64,000 nucleotides of DNA from CBFFRJ01 sp051486985 (GCF_051486985.1 NZ_JAHVDV010000003.1:1-64000), one strand, 5' to 3'; numbered from the stretch's first letter, positions 52,031 to 61,094 are shown. The notes: generated by a model from the sequence alone, not told the origin. Program-made: numbers and translations.

Positions 52031-52963
52031 GTTCAGCGCTTTATCATTGGGTTCTTTGAACAGGGCTTTCATCTCGTCAGAGAGATCAAAGTTCAGGTTC
52101 AGGTTTTTCGGTGGGATGGGGTTTTTAAACCACTTATCAAACCATTTTTCCGCTTCGCCTGAGGTTTGTACCTGGGCGATAGTGTCATCCATCAGCTTCT
52201 TAAACTCGGTATCCCCTTTACGCAGCATACAGCCGTAGGCTTCCTGCGACTGTGGTTTACCCACGATGTCCCAGTTATCGGCTTTTTTAGCCTTCGCACG
52301 TTCACCTGCTAACAGAGCATCGTCCATCATGAACGCAACAGCACGACCGCTTTCCAGCGTACGGAAGGAATCACCGTGGTCTTTGGCACTGATGATTCGC
52401 ATGTCCATTTTCTGCTCATCGTTCAGTTTATGCAGTAACACTTCGGAAGTGGTTCCTGACGTCACGACAACAGCTTTGCCCTTCAGATCCGGGAAATCTT
52501 TGATGTCGCCACCTTTTTTGGTCAGCAGGCGCGTACCAACCACGAAAATCGTGTCAGAGAAGGCGGCTTGCTTCTGGCGCTCGAGGTTGTTGGTGGTGGA
52601 ACCACACTCGAAGTCAAAGGTACCGTTCTGCAGCAGCGGAATACGGTTTTGTGAGGTAATAGGGATCAGTTTGACCTGCAAATCCGGCTTGTTGAGCTTC
52701 TTCTTCACCGCTTCAACAATGGCGTTGGAGTAGTCCTGAGAATAACCCACGACTTTTTGTTCATTGTTGTAATAGGAGAACGGTACGGAGGATTCACGGT
52801 GTCCGACCACAATCACACCGTTTTTGGCAATTTTTTCCAGCGTCGCCCCTTGCGCTGCCGGCGTAGCTGCGGCATCGGCTGGTTTCGCTTCATCGGCGGC
52901 ATGTGCGAGACCGGCAGACATTCCCATTACCAGCATTGCGGTGGCCAGTTTACGTAATTGCAT
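52028..52963 (-). CDS. gltI: Glutamate/aspartate periplasmic binding protein
   Basis: 311 residues from the ATG at 52963 (AGGAG six bases upstream), slightly longer than K-12 because of an Ala/Pro-rich stretch after the signal peptide (cleavage near AHA). The ligand-binding fold begins at LEKIAKNGVIVVGHRESSVPFSYY. It captures glutamate and aspartate for GltJKL. A CA-rich element in its leader matches the known GcvB target in gltI mRNA. Confidence 0.97.
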   Translation of the reverse strand: MQLRKLATAMLVMGMSAGLAHAADEAKPADAAATPAAQGATLEKIAKNGVIVVGHRESSVPFSYYNNEQKVVGYSQDYSNAIVEAVKKKLNKPDLQVKLIPITSQNRIPLLQNGTFDFECGSTTNNLERQKQAAFSDTIFVVGTRLLTKKGGDIKDFPDLKGKAVVVTSGTTSEVLLHKLNDEQKMDMRIISAKDHGDSFRTLESGRAVAFMMDDALLAGERAKAKKADNWDIVGKPQSQEAYGCMLRKGDTEFKKLMDDTIAQVQTSGEAEKWFDKWFKNPIPPKNLNLNFDLSDEMKALFKEPNDKALN

Positions 52964-53323
52964 ATCCAACTCCTTTATCGTCGCGCCAGAGACGCATTGA
53001 TACCCATTGTGAGTGTTGTGTTTGTTATATCCTGCTGCAAATGCGTGCAGTGTAGTCTGCGTTTGTTAGCATTTAGTTTGGCTTAATGTAAAGATTTTGC
53101 TGCGTTATTGTTTGTTTTTGCGAAGTGCACCGCACCGTTTAAAGGCAAAAATCTTCCATTGCACCGTTTTGGTGCTCATCATGATCCGTTATGGTGCGAG
53201 ACAGTTGCGCATCCATAAAATTTCCCAGGGTCAGGATGAATAAAGCAATTGATGTGCCAGAAATGGATTCTGACGAGTCAGAGGCGGAGAAAGCCCTCAT
53301 CATAAAGAGAGGGCTGAAGAGAA
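52964..53323. other. gltI promoter/leader interval, no gene
   Basis: No coding sequence is supported. It holds the gltI leader with the CA-rich element, a TATAAC candidate -10 on the minus strand near 53025-53030, a CTGCA-AATGCG-TGCAG hairpin (53034-53049) and the lnt 3' flank with no clear terminator. Confidence 0.5.
53007..53026 (-). promoter_or_regulatory. CA-rich GcvB target element in the gltI leader
   Basis: On the minus strand the mRNA reads AACAAACACAACACTCACAA about 44-63 bases before the gltI start codon. C/A-rich elements of this type, including one in gltI mRNA, are bound by the G/U-rich R1 region of the small RNA GcvB and repressed. Here the match is by pattern; the GcvB gene is not in the window. 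Confidence 0.7.
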
Positions 53324-54865
53324 TTATTTCGAGCGGCGTTGTCGCAGACTCATAATGAGCGCGCCAAAGCCCAGCAGCGCGGTGATTACCCACATCGGCC
53401 AGTTCCCCATGCGGGCATAGGGTGTCAGGCCTGAGGTAGGCGTCACGGTGGTAGTCAAAACCTGGCGGGTGAATTGCGGAAGCATCGCCTGAATCGCACC
53501 CGTGGGACCAATCACCGCCGTGATGCCGTTATTGGTACTGCGTAACAACGGGCGAGCCAGCTCCAGCGAGCGCATGCGTGCCATCTGGAAGTGTTGCCAC
53601 GGGCCGATAGATTTACCGAACCAGGCGTCATTAGAAATAGTCAGCAGGAAATCCGTGTCAGGACGGAAGTTATCCCGCACCTGTTCGCCAAGGATAATCT
53701 CGTAGCAGATAGCCGGGGTCAGTTTAAAGCCATGTGCCATTAACTGGGGCTGAACATAGGGGCCACGGCTGAATGATGACATCGGCAGGTCAAAAAAGGG
53801 TGCCAGCGGGCGCAGGATGCTCTCAAGGGGCACAAATTCTCCAAAAGGCACAAGATGGTTCTTGTTGTAACGGTCGCTGGAGTTGTAGCTGTAAGGGTTG
53901 CCTTTGCCGAGCGTGATAATCGTATTATAGGTATCGTAACGGTTTTGCTGGTTAAGACGCGCATCAACAATGCCGGTGATGAGTGAACTGTTATTTGACT
54001 GCATCAGTCCGTCAATCATGCCCAGATAGCGCTGCTGGTTAATTTCCAGATCGGAAATCGCCGATTCCGGCCAGATGATCAACTGTGACTTACCCATCAC
54101 GGATTCACTGGCGTTAAGGTAAATCTTTAATGTATCCAGCAGTTGTCTTTCATCCCACTTAACCGACTGGGGGATGTTGCCCTGTACCAGCGAGACCTGC
54201 GTTGCTCTCTCCGGCAGCAGTTGATACCACTGGATGTAACGCAACGGGAAGGGGAGCGCAAAAAGCACCAGTGCGGCAACCAGTGGACGCCAGGAACGCG
54301 TAGTGGCGGCCAGTACCAGCAATCCACTGACCACCATCAGTAAGAACGTAATCGCATCGACGCCCATTACCGGAGCAAGCCCCTTCAGTGGACCATCAAT
54401 CTGGCTATAACCAAACTGGAGCCACGGGAAGCCCGTCAGTATCCAGCCGCGCAGAAACTCACTGAGCTGCCACACCACGGGCGCTGCAACAGCAAGCCGT
54501 ATCCAGGTCGTTGCAGGCCATAGGCGCGACAGCACCCCCGCAAATAAGCCCGTGTACAGGGAGAGATAAGCGGCAAGCAACACGACGAGGAAGACGTTGA
54601 CCGGACCCGGCATACCGCCAAACTGCGCAATGCTGACATAAACCCAATGTACCCCGGAACCAAAAAGGCCCATCCCCCAGGCGTAGCCAATTGCGGCGGC
54701 CTGAAGCGGGCGGCGGTTAAGGGTAAGGGCTTGCAGTCCCATCAGGGAGATCAGTGCGGCAGGCCAGATATCATAAGGAGAAAAAGCCAGCGTTCCGCTG
54801 GCTCCGAATAGCAGCGCCAGCAGCATTCTAACGCGCTGGCGTTCAAACAAGGGGGCAAATGCCAT
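53324..54865 (-). CDS. lnt: Apolipoprotein N-acyltransferase
   Basis: 513 residues. Lnt adds the third acyl chain to the N-terminal cysteine of lipoproteins in the inner membrane. N-terminal membrane segments cover about residues 10-210; the periplasmic nitrilase-like domain holds the triad Glu (WPESAI), Lys (NKNHLVPFGE) and Cys (AICYEI). A last membrane segment lies near the C-terminus. It starts 5 bases after ybeX. Confidence 0.98.
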   Translation of the reverse strand: MAFAPLFERQRVRMLLALLFGASGTLAFSPYDIWPAALISLMGLQALTLNRRPLQAAAIGYAWGMGLFGSGVHWVYVSIAQFGGMPGPVNVFLVVLLAAYLSLYTGLFAGVLSRLWPATTWIRLAVAAPVVWQLSEFLRGWILTGFPWLQFGYSQIDGPLKGLAPVMGVDAITFLLMVVSGLLVLAATTRSWRPLVAALVLFALPFPLRYIQWYQLLPERATQVSLVQGNIPQSVKWDERQLLDTLKIYLNASESVMGKSQLIIWPESAISDLEINQQRYLGMIDGLMQSNNSSLITGIVDARLNQQNRYDTYNTIITLGKGNPYSYNSSDRYNKNHLVPFGEFVPLESILRPLAPFFDLPMSSFSRGPYVQPQLMAHGFKLTPAICYEIILGEQVRDNFRPDTDFLLTISNDAWFGKSIGPWQHFQMARMRSLELARPLLRSTNNGITAVIGPTGAIQAMLPQFTRQVLTTTVTPTSGLTPYARMGNWPMWVITALLGFGALIMSLRQRRSK

Positions 54866-54870
54866 TTAGG

Positions 54871-55749
54871 TTATTCGTCCAGTTTCGGTTCGGGGGAATC
54901 GTCCGGTATTTTGACATGAACCTGAATAATACGTCGACTGTCGGCCATAGCGACCTTGAATTGGTAACCATCTATATCAATGGATTCGCCACGTGCAGGA
55001 AGATGACCAAACGCCTGCATCACCAGCCCACCGATGGTGTCAACTTCGTCATCGCTAAACTGGGTGCCGAAGGTTTCATTGAAATCTTCAATCGGCGCAA
55101 GCGCACGCACGGTCCAGGTATGACGGCTGAGTTGACGGAAATCGATATCCTCTTCTTCGTCGTACTCGTCTTCGATTTCACCGACGATAAGTTCCAGGAT
55201 ATCTTCAATAGTGACCAGGCCGGAAACGCCGCCAAACTCGTCAATCACAATCGCCATGTGGTAGCGCTGTGAGCGGAATTCTTTCAGCATCCGGTCAACG
55301 CGTTTGCTTTCAGGAACGACAACGGCCTGGCGCAGCACTTTTTCCATACTGAAGGCTTCGGCATCGCTGCGCATAAACGGCAGCAGATCTTTGGCCATCA
55401 GAATCCCTTCGATGTGATCTCTGTCTTCGCTGATGACCGGGAAACGCGAGTGCGCAGATTCGATGATGACATCAAGACATTCATCCAGGGTCTGGTTACG
55501 TTTCAGGGTGATCATTTGCGACCGGGGGATCATGATGTCACGCACGCGCTGGTCGGCGATGTCCATTACCCCTTCGAGCATTTCGCGCGTATCTTGATCG
55601 ATTAGCTCGTTTTGCCCGGAATCACGGATGAGGGCCAGTAAATCCTCACGGTTTTTCGGTTCGCCGTGGAAAAGCTGGCTCAGTAAAAGAGAGAAAAATC
55701 CCTTTTTGTTGGTAAGTGTGTCACTACTGTGTGAGTTATCGTCGCTCAT
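54871..55749 (-). CDS. ybeX: YbeX/CorC, CBS-domain protein
   Basis: 292 residues with no membrane segment. Two CBS domains (about residues 70-190: IMIPRSQMITLKRNQ and VVPESKRVDRMLKEF) are followed by a CorC/HlyC domain from about 205. It is linked to magnesium/cobalt efflux and to ribosome homeostasis in E. coli. A DEFGG(V)SGLVTIEDILE block is characteristic. It is third in ybeZ-ybeY-ybeX-lnt. Confidence 0.96.
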   Translation of the reverse strand: MSDDNSHSSDTLTNKKGFFSLLLSQLFHGEPKNREDLLALIRDSGQNELIDQDTREMLEGVMDIADQRVRDIMIPRSQMITLKRNQTLDECLDVIIESAHSRFPVISEDRDHIEGILMAKDLLPFMRSDAEAFSMEKVLRQAVVVPESKRVDRMLKEFRSQRYHMAIVIDEFGGVSGLVTIEDILELIVGEIEDEYDEEEDIDFRQLSRHTWTVRALAPIEDFNETFGTQFSDDEVDTIGGLVMQAFGHLPARGESIDIDGYQFKVAMADSRRIIQVHVKIPDDSPEPKLDE

Positions 55750-55851
55750 GGCGTCGTGTGGGTTCTCATGTTAGTTGAAATGTCGCCGTCACGCGTAAAC
55801 TCAGCACCTGACGGCATAATGCTCCTGCGCACCAGTAAACTGGCGCCGGGG

Positions 55852-56319
55852 CTACTCCTTTTCGGCAATGTACGGATCCTCATAGCCCAGAGCAAGCATT
55901 ATCTCTGTTTCGAGGCCTTCCATCTCTTCCGCTTCGTCATCCTCGATATGGTCATATCCCAGCAAATGTAAACTGCCGTGAATGACCATATGCGCCCAGT
56001 GTGCCTCAAGCGGCTTGCCTTGTTCTTTCGCTTCCTGCTCCACGACCTGACGGCAAATAATCAAATCACCCAGCAGCGGCAGTTCAATCCCCGGCGGGGC
56101 TTCAAACGGGAAAGAGAGCACGTTGGTGGATTTATCTTTCCCGCGGTAAGTCAGGTTTAAATCATGGCTTTCAGCCTCATCCACGATGCGGATGGTGACT
56201 TCTGCTTCTTCCTGAAACTGCGGGATAACCGCGTCCAGCCAGCCCTGGAACTGGGCCTCTTCCGGCAGACCGCTGTTATCCTCACATGCCAGTTGTAAAT
56301 CGAGTATCACCTGACTCAT
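55852..56319 (-). CDS. ybeY: Endoribonuclease YbeY
   Basis: 155 residues, as in E. coli. YbeY is a zinc metalloenzyme needed for 16S rRNA 3' maturation and ribosome quality control. The zinc motif H-x3-H-x5-H is HGSLHLLGYDH. Its start overlaps the end of ybeZ by four bases, and ybeX follows 102 bases later. Confidence 0.98.
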   Translation of the reverse strand: MSQVILDLQLACEDNSGLPEEAQFQGWLDAVIPQFQEEAEVTIRIVDEAESHDLNLTYRGKDKSTNVLSFPFEAPPGIELPLLGDLIICRQVVEQEAKEQGKPLEAHWAHMVIHGSLHLLGYDHIEDDEAEEMEGLETEIMLALGYEDPYIAEKE

Positions 56320-57362
56320 TTTTGCTCATGCTCCTGGGCTTCGCGTTTACGCTCGGCGGCTTGCTCCGCGCGGCGTTTTTGATCGGCTTCTTCCCACGCT
56401 TCGTAAGCATTGACGATACGTGCGACAACAGGATGACGAACAACGTCCTCGCTGTGGAAAAAGTTAAAACTGATTTCGTCGACGTTTGCCAATACCTCAA
56501 TAGCGTGGCGCAGGCCCGATTTCATGTTGCGTGGCAGGTCAATCTGCGTCACGTCGCCAGTGATGACCGCTTTGGAGTTAAAGCCAATACGGGTCAGGAA
56601 CATTTTCATCTGTTCGATGGTCGTGTTCTGGCTCTCATCAAGAATAATAAAAGCATCGTTCAGTGTGCGACCACGCATGTAGGCCAGTGGTGCGACTTCA
56701 ATGACGTTGCGTTCAATCAGCTTCTCGACCTTTTCAAAGCCCAGCATCTCAAACAGCGCGTCGTACAACGGGCGCAGGTAAGGGTCAACTTTCTGACTTA
56801 AATCGCCAGGCAAAAAGCCCAGCTTTTCGCCCGCTTCAACCGCCGGACGGGTCAGCAGAATGCGGCGGATCTCCTGGCGTTCAAGCGCATCCACCGCTGC
56901 GGCGACGGCCAGATAGGTTTTACCCGTACCAGCAGGGCCAACCCCAAACGTGATGTCATGATCAAGGATATTGGCAATGTACTGCGCCTGATTCGGCGTG
57001 CGCGGCTTAATTACGCCACGTTTAGTTTTGATATTTACGGCTTTACCAAACTCCGGCACGCTCTCGGCGCTTTGTTCAAGCACACGCGCTTCTTTGATGG
57101 CCAGATGGATTTGTTCAGGTTCAATATCCTGAATCTGACCGCGCATCGGTGCAGTATCAACGTACAGGCTCAGCAGAATATCGGCGGCCGCAGTGACGCA
57201 AATTGGGCGTCCGGTAAGTTTGAAATGGTTATCGCGACGGTTGATTTCGATGCCCAGTCGCCGCTCCAGTTGTTTGATGTTGTCATCAAACGGTCCACAC
57301 AGGCTCAGCAGGCGAGCGTTGTCCGCTGGCTCAAGGGTGATGTCACGCGTATCTATATTCAA
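56316..57362 (-). CDS. ybeZ: PhoH-like ATPase YbeZ
   Basis: 348 residues. Walker A is GPAGTGKT, Walker B AFIILDESQNTT; an N-terminal KH-like region lies before about residue 120, and a basic, coiled C-terminal tail (KRRAEQAAERKREAQEHEQK) follows the core. YbeZ interacts with YbeY in ribosome metabolism; in E. coli the ybeZYX operon is heat-shock induced. It lies about 168 bases downstream of miaB. Confidence 0.97.
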   Translation of the reverse strand: MNIDTRDITLEPADNARLLSLCGPFDDNIKQLERRLGIEINRRDNHFKLTGRPICVTAAADILLSLYVDTAPMRGQIQDIEPEQIHLAIKEARVLEQSAESVPEFGKAVNIKTKRGVIKPRTPNQAQYIANILDHDITFGVGPAGTGKTYLAVAAAVDALERQEIRRILLTRPAVEAGEKLGFLPGDLSQKVDPYLRPLYDALFEMLGFEKVEKLIERNVIEVAPLAYMRGRTLNDAFIILDESQNTTIEQMKMFLTRIGFNSKAVITGDVTQIDLPRNMKSGLRHAIEVLANVDEISFNFFHSEDVVRHPVVARIVNAYEAWEEADQKRRAEQAAERKREAQEHEQK

Positions 57363-57530
57363 ACTGTTCCTCTTATCTGTGAAATGCCGGGAAGGGCTGG
57401 CTTATCATCTCAGAGACCATAAGCCCTTAAAGAATTATTCACGCCACTTAATAAAGGCGCAAGCACTGAAGAAGAAATGGGGGCCGGTGACGGGAAAAAC
57501 AAGGCCTGCCGCAGAGACAGGCCAACTGAA

Positions 57531-58955
57531 TCAGGGCTGGTAAAAACCGACACCAGCCTCATTTTCTTTGCGGGTTCGGGCGATAACCGATGCCGGAGAT
57601 TGCGCGACGCGAAGTCCCATCTCCGCTTCGGTACGGACTACTTTGCCGCGCAGGGAGTTGGTGTACACATCCGTTATCTCAACATCTACAAATTTGCCGA
57701 CCATATCCGGACTACCTTCGAAGTTGACCACCCGGTTATTCTCCGTGCGGCCGGTGAGCTCCATCACGCTCTTGCGAGAGGTGCCCTCAACCAGGATACG
57801 CTGTGTGGTGCCCAGCATCCGACGGCTCCAGGCCATTGCCTGTTGGGTGATACGCTCCTGTAGGATATAGAGACGCTGCTTCTTCTCCTCCTCTGGCACA
57901 TCATCCACCATATCCGCAGCCGGTGTACCCGGACGGGCAGAGAAAATAAAGCTATAGCTCACATCAAAATTCACCTCAGCGATAAGCTTCATGGTCTGCT
58001 CAAAGTCCTGCGTCGTTTCCCCAGGGAAACCCACAATAAAGTCAGAGCTGATTTGAATATCCGGGCTTACGGCGCGCAGTTTACGGATGATGGATTTGTA
58101 TTCCAGTGCGGTATGGGTACGGCCCATCAGATTCAGTACGCGATCGGAACCACTTTGCACCGGCAGATGCAGGAAGTTCACCAGTTCCGGGGTGTCGCGG
58201 TAGACTTCGATGATGTCGTCGGTGAATTCAATCGGGTGGCTGGTGGTAAAACGGATACGATCGATGCCATCGATGGCCGCGACCAGACGCAACAAATCAG
58301 CAAAAGAGCCCGTGCTGCCATCGTAATTTTCACCACGCCATGCGTTTACGTTCTGACCCAGTAGATTCACTTCACGCACGCCCTGGGCGGCAAGTTGCGC
58401 TATCTCGAACAGAATGTCATCGCTCGGGCGGCTAACCTCTTCACCACGGGTATAGGGCACGACGCAGTAGGTGCAGTATTTATTACAGCCTTCCATTATG
58501 GAAACAAACGCCGTTGGGCCATCCGCGCGCGGTTCGGGAAGACGGTCAAACTTCTCGATCTCCGGGAAGCTGACGTCCACCACCGGGCTGCGGTCACCGC
58601 GCACAGAATTGATCATTTCCGGGAGGCGATGCAGCGTTTGTGGTCCAAAAATAATATCGACATAATGGGCGCGCTGACGGATGAGCTTCCCTTCCTGGGA
58701 GGCGACGCAGCCGCCAACACCAATGATCAGATCAGGATTTTTCTCTTTGAGTAACTTCCAGCGCCCCAATTGATGGAAGACTTTTTCCTGCGCTTTCTCG
58801 CGAATAGAGCAGGTATTAAGCAGCAGCACATCTGCCTCTTCCGCCACCTCGGTAAGCTGATAACCATGCGTGGCATCCAGCAGATCGGCCATCTTTGATG
58901 AATCATATTCATTCATCTGACAGCCCCAGGTTTTAATATGGAGTTTTTTTGTCAT
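57531..58955 (-). CDS. miaB: tRNA-2-methylthio-N6-dimethylallyladenosine synthase
   Basis: 474 residues from the ATG at 58955, equal to E. coli; an ATG 12 bases upstream is possible. MiaB adds a methylthio group to i6A37 of tRNAs reading UNN codons. The N-terminal cluster domain starts TWGCQMNEYDS, with further cysteines in NTCS and GGCVA; the radical-SAM motif is CNKYCTYC; a TRAM domain closes the protein. A 60-bp mini-ERIC lies in its leader. Confidence 0.98.
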   Translation of the reverse strand: MTKKLHIKTWGCQMNEYDSSKMADLLDATHGYQLTEVAEEADVLLLNTCSIREKAQEKVFHQLGRWKLLKEKNPDLIIGVGGCVASQEGKLIRQRAHYVDIIFGPQTLHRLPEMINSVRGDRSPVVDVSFPEIEKFDRLPEPRADGPTAFVSIMEGCNKYCTYCVVPYTRGEEVSRPSDDILFEIAQLAAQGVREVNLLGQNVNAWRGENYDGSTGSFADLLRLVAAIDGIDRIRFTTSHPIEFTDDIIEVYRDTPELVNFLHLPVQSGSDRVLNLMGRTHTALEYKSIIRKLRAVSPDIQISSDFIVGFPGETTQDFEQTMKLIAEVNFDVSYSFIFSARPGTPAADMVDDVPEEEKKQRLYILQERITQQAMAWSRRMLGTTQRILVEGTSRKSVMELTGRTENNRVVNFEGSPDMVGKFVDVEITDVYTNSLRGKVVRTEAEMGLRVAQSPASVIARTRKENEAGVGFYQP

Positions 58956-58978
58956 CGACTTGCTCATGCTTAAGTGGG

Positions 58979-59038
58979 TATACCCGCATTCTTATGATTA
59001 GTGCCAACGCACCTGCGATGCGAAGTATGACGGGTATA
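58979..59038. repeat. Internally deleted 60-bp ERIC element
   Basis: Bounded by a perfect 8-bp terminal inverted repeat, TATACCCG (58979-58986) and CGGGTATA (59031-59038). The right 36 bases (GCCAACGCACCTGCGATGCG, then AAGTATGACGGGTATA) are the ERIC right arm. The central GAGCTTACAT palindrome and most of the left arm are missing. It lies 23 bases before the miaB start. Confidence 0.75.
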
Positions 59039-59162
59039 GCGTCAGAATTGCAGGGGGAATAGTGTAATGCTTTGGTTGCGCCCTGACCAGTATGACGCTT
59101 GTCAGCCTCAAGTTGTCAAAAATCCGGTAGACTTAAGGGATTCTCGTTAAAGGACAATGAGC

Positions 59163-60338
59163 ATGATTAATCAATCCACTGAGGTTGCCGTTGTTGGCGG
59201 CGGTATGGTCGGCGGGGCGCTGGCGCTGGGGCTGGCGCAACATGGCTTTGCTGTCACGGTTATTGAGCATACTACTCCGCCTGTTTTCCGGGATGACGCG
59301 CAACCGGATGTTCGTATTTCCGCCATCAGCGCCTCGTCAGTGGCGTTGTTAAGGGGACTTGGCGTCTGGGAGCGTATTGAGGCGATGCGCTGCCACCCTT
59401 ACCGGCGTCTGGAGACCTGGGAGTGGGAGAATGCCCACGTTGTCTTTGATGCGCATGAGCTGAAACTACCAGTGCTCGGTTATATGGTTGAGAATAACGT
59501 GCTGCAGCGCGCGTTATGGGAGGCGCTTGACGCCCATCCCGCTGTGACGCTTCGTGTTCCTGCATTGCTTAACACTATCGAGTTTCAACACGATAGCCAT
59601 GAACTGCTGTTTGAAAACGGTAGTTCGCTGTCAGCCAGACTGGTGGTTGGTGCCGATGGCGCTAATTCCCGGGTCAGACAGGCTGCTGGTATTGGTATTC
59701 ACGCCTGGCACTATCAACAATCCTGCATGCTTATCACCGTGCAGTGTGAACAGGCGCCAGGGGAAAGCACATGGCAGCATTTCACCCCCGCCGGGCCTCA
59801 CGCTTTCTTACCGTTATTTGATAACTGGGCATCGCTGGTGTGGTATGACACTCCCGCCCGCATCCGTCAGCTACAGTCATTGAGCCTGCCGCAACTGCGA
59901 GAGGAAATTGAGCGGTGCTTCCCCTCGCGTTTAGGGCGCATCACACCGGTTGCTGCCGGGGCATTTCCGTTGACGCGTCGTCACGCGTTGCAATATGCCC
60001 GTCAGGGGCTGGCGCTGGTAGGCGATGCCGCACACACCATTCATCCACTGGCAGGGCAGGGCGTAAACCTGGGTTACCGGGATGTGGATTGCCTTCTGGA
60101 TGTGTTAACCCGCGCGCGCAGTCATGGCGAGGCCTGGGACAGTCATCAGGTTCTCAAACGGTATCAGTCACGCCGGATGGCAGATAACTTCATTATGCAA
60201 AGCGGGATGGATCTGTTCTACGCCGGGTTCAGTAACGATCTCGGGCCGGTGCGTATTCTGCGCAATCTTGGGTTAATGGCGGCTGAACGCGCAGGGGTGC
60301 TGAAACGACAGGCACTGAAATATGCACTAGGACTGTAA
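59163..60338 (+). CDS. ubiF: Demethoxyubiquinol hydroxylase (flavoprotein) UbiF
   Basis: 391 residues from the ATG at 59163 (AGGA 8 bases upstream), equal to E. coli; an ATG six bases earlier is also open. UbiF hydroxylates the ubiquinone ring at C6 of 2-octaprenyl-3-methyl-6-methoxy-1,4-benzoquinol with FAD. FAD motifs are VVGGGMVGGALALGL, the GADGANSRVR block, and GDAAHTIHPLAGQGVNLG. It is divergent from miaB and ends in a terminator shared with the tRNA operon. Confidence 0.97.
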   Translation: MINQSTEVAVVGGGMVGGALALGLAQHGFAVTVIEHTTPPVFRDDAQPDVRISAISASSVALLRGLGVWERIEAMRCHPYRRLETWEWENAHVVFDAHELKLPVLGYMVENNVLQRALWEALDAHPAVTLRVPALLNTIEFQHDSHELLFENGSSLSARLVVGADGANSRVRQAAGIGIHAWHYQQSCMLITVQCEQAPGESTWQHFTPAGPHAFLPLFDNWASLVWYDTPARIRQLQSLSLPQLREEIERCFPSRLGRITPVAAGAFPLTRRHALQYARQGLALVGDAAHTIHPLAGQGVNLGYRDVDCLLDVLTRARSHGEAWDSHQVLKRYQSRRMADNFIMQSGMDLFYAGFSNDLGPVRILRNLGLMAAERAGVLKRQALKYALGL

Positions 60339-60390
60339 TGAATCAGGCCTCTCCTCGCATGAGAGGCTGAAATCATCCGCAGACAGAAAA

Positions 60391-60420
60391 GCAAAAAGCC
60401 CGCCGAAGCGAGCTTTTTGC
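60391..60420. terminator. Bidirectional terminator between ubiF and the tRNA operon
   Basis: GCAAAAAGC (60391-60399) pairs with GCTTTTTGC (60412-60420), with an inner CGC/GCG extension and GAA loop. T-runs lie on both sides. It ends ubiF on the plus strand and the tRNA operon on the minus strand. Confidence 0.85.
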
Positions 60421-60427
60421 ATTTAAG

Positions 60428-60501
60428 TGGCTGGGGTACAAGGATTCGAACCTCGGATGGCGGAATCAGAATCCGCTGCCTTACCGCTTGGCGATACCCC
60501 A
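60428..60501 (-). tRNA. glnX: tRNA-Gln (anticodon CUG)
   Basis: Minus strand starts TGGGGTATCGCC and ends CCCCAGCCA with encoded CCA. The anticodon loop TTCTGAT gives CUG, flanked by stem GCGGA/TCCGC. At 74 bases it is one shorter than the K-12 gene (a four-base variable loop), and the T-stem has a G-U pair (CGAGG/CCTTG). It is last in the seven-tRNA operon. Confidence 0.97.
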
Positions 60502-60578
60502 ATAGCGTGAAATTTTACGCGATTATCATAAAACTTCAACTACTGTGCGCTAACCCGAAGGAAAACGACTTTTTAAAT

Positions 60579-60652
60579 TGGCTGGGGTACAAGGATTCGA
60601 ACCTCGGATGGCGGAATCAGAATCCGCTGCCTTACCGCTTGGCGATACCCCA
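60579..60652 (-). tRNA. glnV: tRNA-Gln (anticodon CUG)
   Basis: Identical in sequence to the copy at 60428, including the four-base variable loop and the G-U pair in the T-stem; encoded CCA. Second-to-last gene in the operon metT-leuW-glnU-glnW-metU-glnV-glnX. Confidence 0.97.
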
Positions 60653-60702
60653 ATTTGTTTCTTTTCTACCGCCATGATGCCGGCGATAGGCTAAATCTTT
60701 AA

Positions 60703-60779
60703 TGGTGGCTACGACGGGATTCGAACCTGTGACCCCATCATTATGAGTGATGTGCTCTAACCAACTGAGCTACGTAGCC
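60703..60779 (-). tRNA. metU: Elongator tRNA-Met (anticodon CAU)
   Basis: 77 bases, GGCTACGTAGCTCAG at the 5' end and GTAGCCACCA at the 3' end. Anticodon loop CTCATAA gives CAU; the acceptor stem is fully paired, so it is the elongator and not the initiator tRNA. Identical to the copy at 61095. Confidence 0.98.
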
Positions 60780-60795
60780 AGACTGCATTCTTCGA

Positions 60796-60870
60796 TGGCT
60801 GGGGTACCTGGATTCGAACCAGGGAATGCCGGTATCAAAAACCGGTGCCTTACCGCTTGGCGATACCCCA
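60796..60870 (-). tRNA. glnW: tRNA-Gln (anticodon UUG)
   Basis: 75 bases. Anticodon stem CCGGT/ACCGG around TTTTGAT, anticodon UUG; T-arm CCTGGTTCGAATCCAGG; CCA encoded. Identical to the copy at 60904. Confidence 0.98.
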
Positions 60871-60903
60871 AAAACCGCGGAGAACCGCTTACTCGAAGAA
60901 ATA

Positions 60904-60978
60904 TGGCTGGGGTACCTGGATTCGAACCAGGGAATGCCGGTATCAAAAACCGGTGCCTTACCGCTTGGCGATACCCCA
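60904..60978 (-). tRNA. glnU: tRNA-Gln (anticodon UUG)
   Basis: 75 bases, same sequence as the copy at 60796. It follows leuW in the operon order found in E. coli. Confidence 0.98.
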
Positions 60979-61001
60979 TCCGTGCAACGCTTACTGGTGA
61001 A

Positions 61002-61086
61002 TGGTGCGGGAGGCGAGACTTGAACTCGCACACCTTGCGGCGCCAGAACCTAAATCTGGTGCGTCTACCAATTTCGCCACTCCCGC
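61002..61086 (-). tRNA. leuW: tRNA-Leu (anticodon UAG)
   Basis: 85 bases with the long variable arm of leucine tRNAs (GCGCCGCAAGGTGTG region). Starts GCGGGAGTGGCGAAATTGG, anticodon loop TTTAGGT gives UAG, ends CTCCCGCACCA. Confidence 0.98.
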
Positions 61087-61094
61087 AAAAAAGA

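Noticed and set aside
53139..53393. 84-codon minus-strand frame overlapping the lnt 3' end
   Set aside because: It overlaps conserved lnt codons in another frame and has no supporting start signal.
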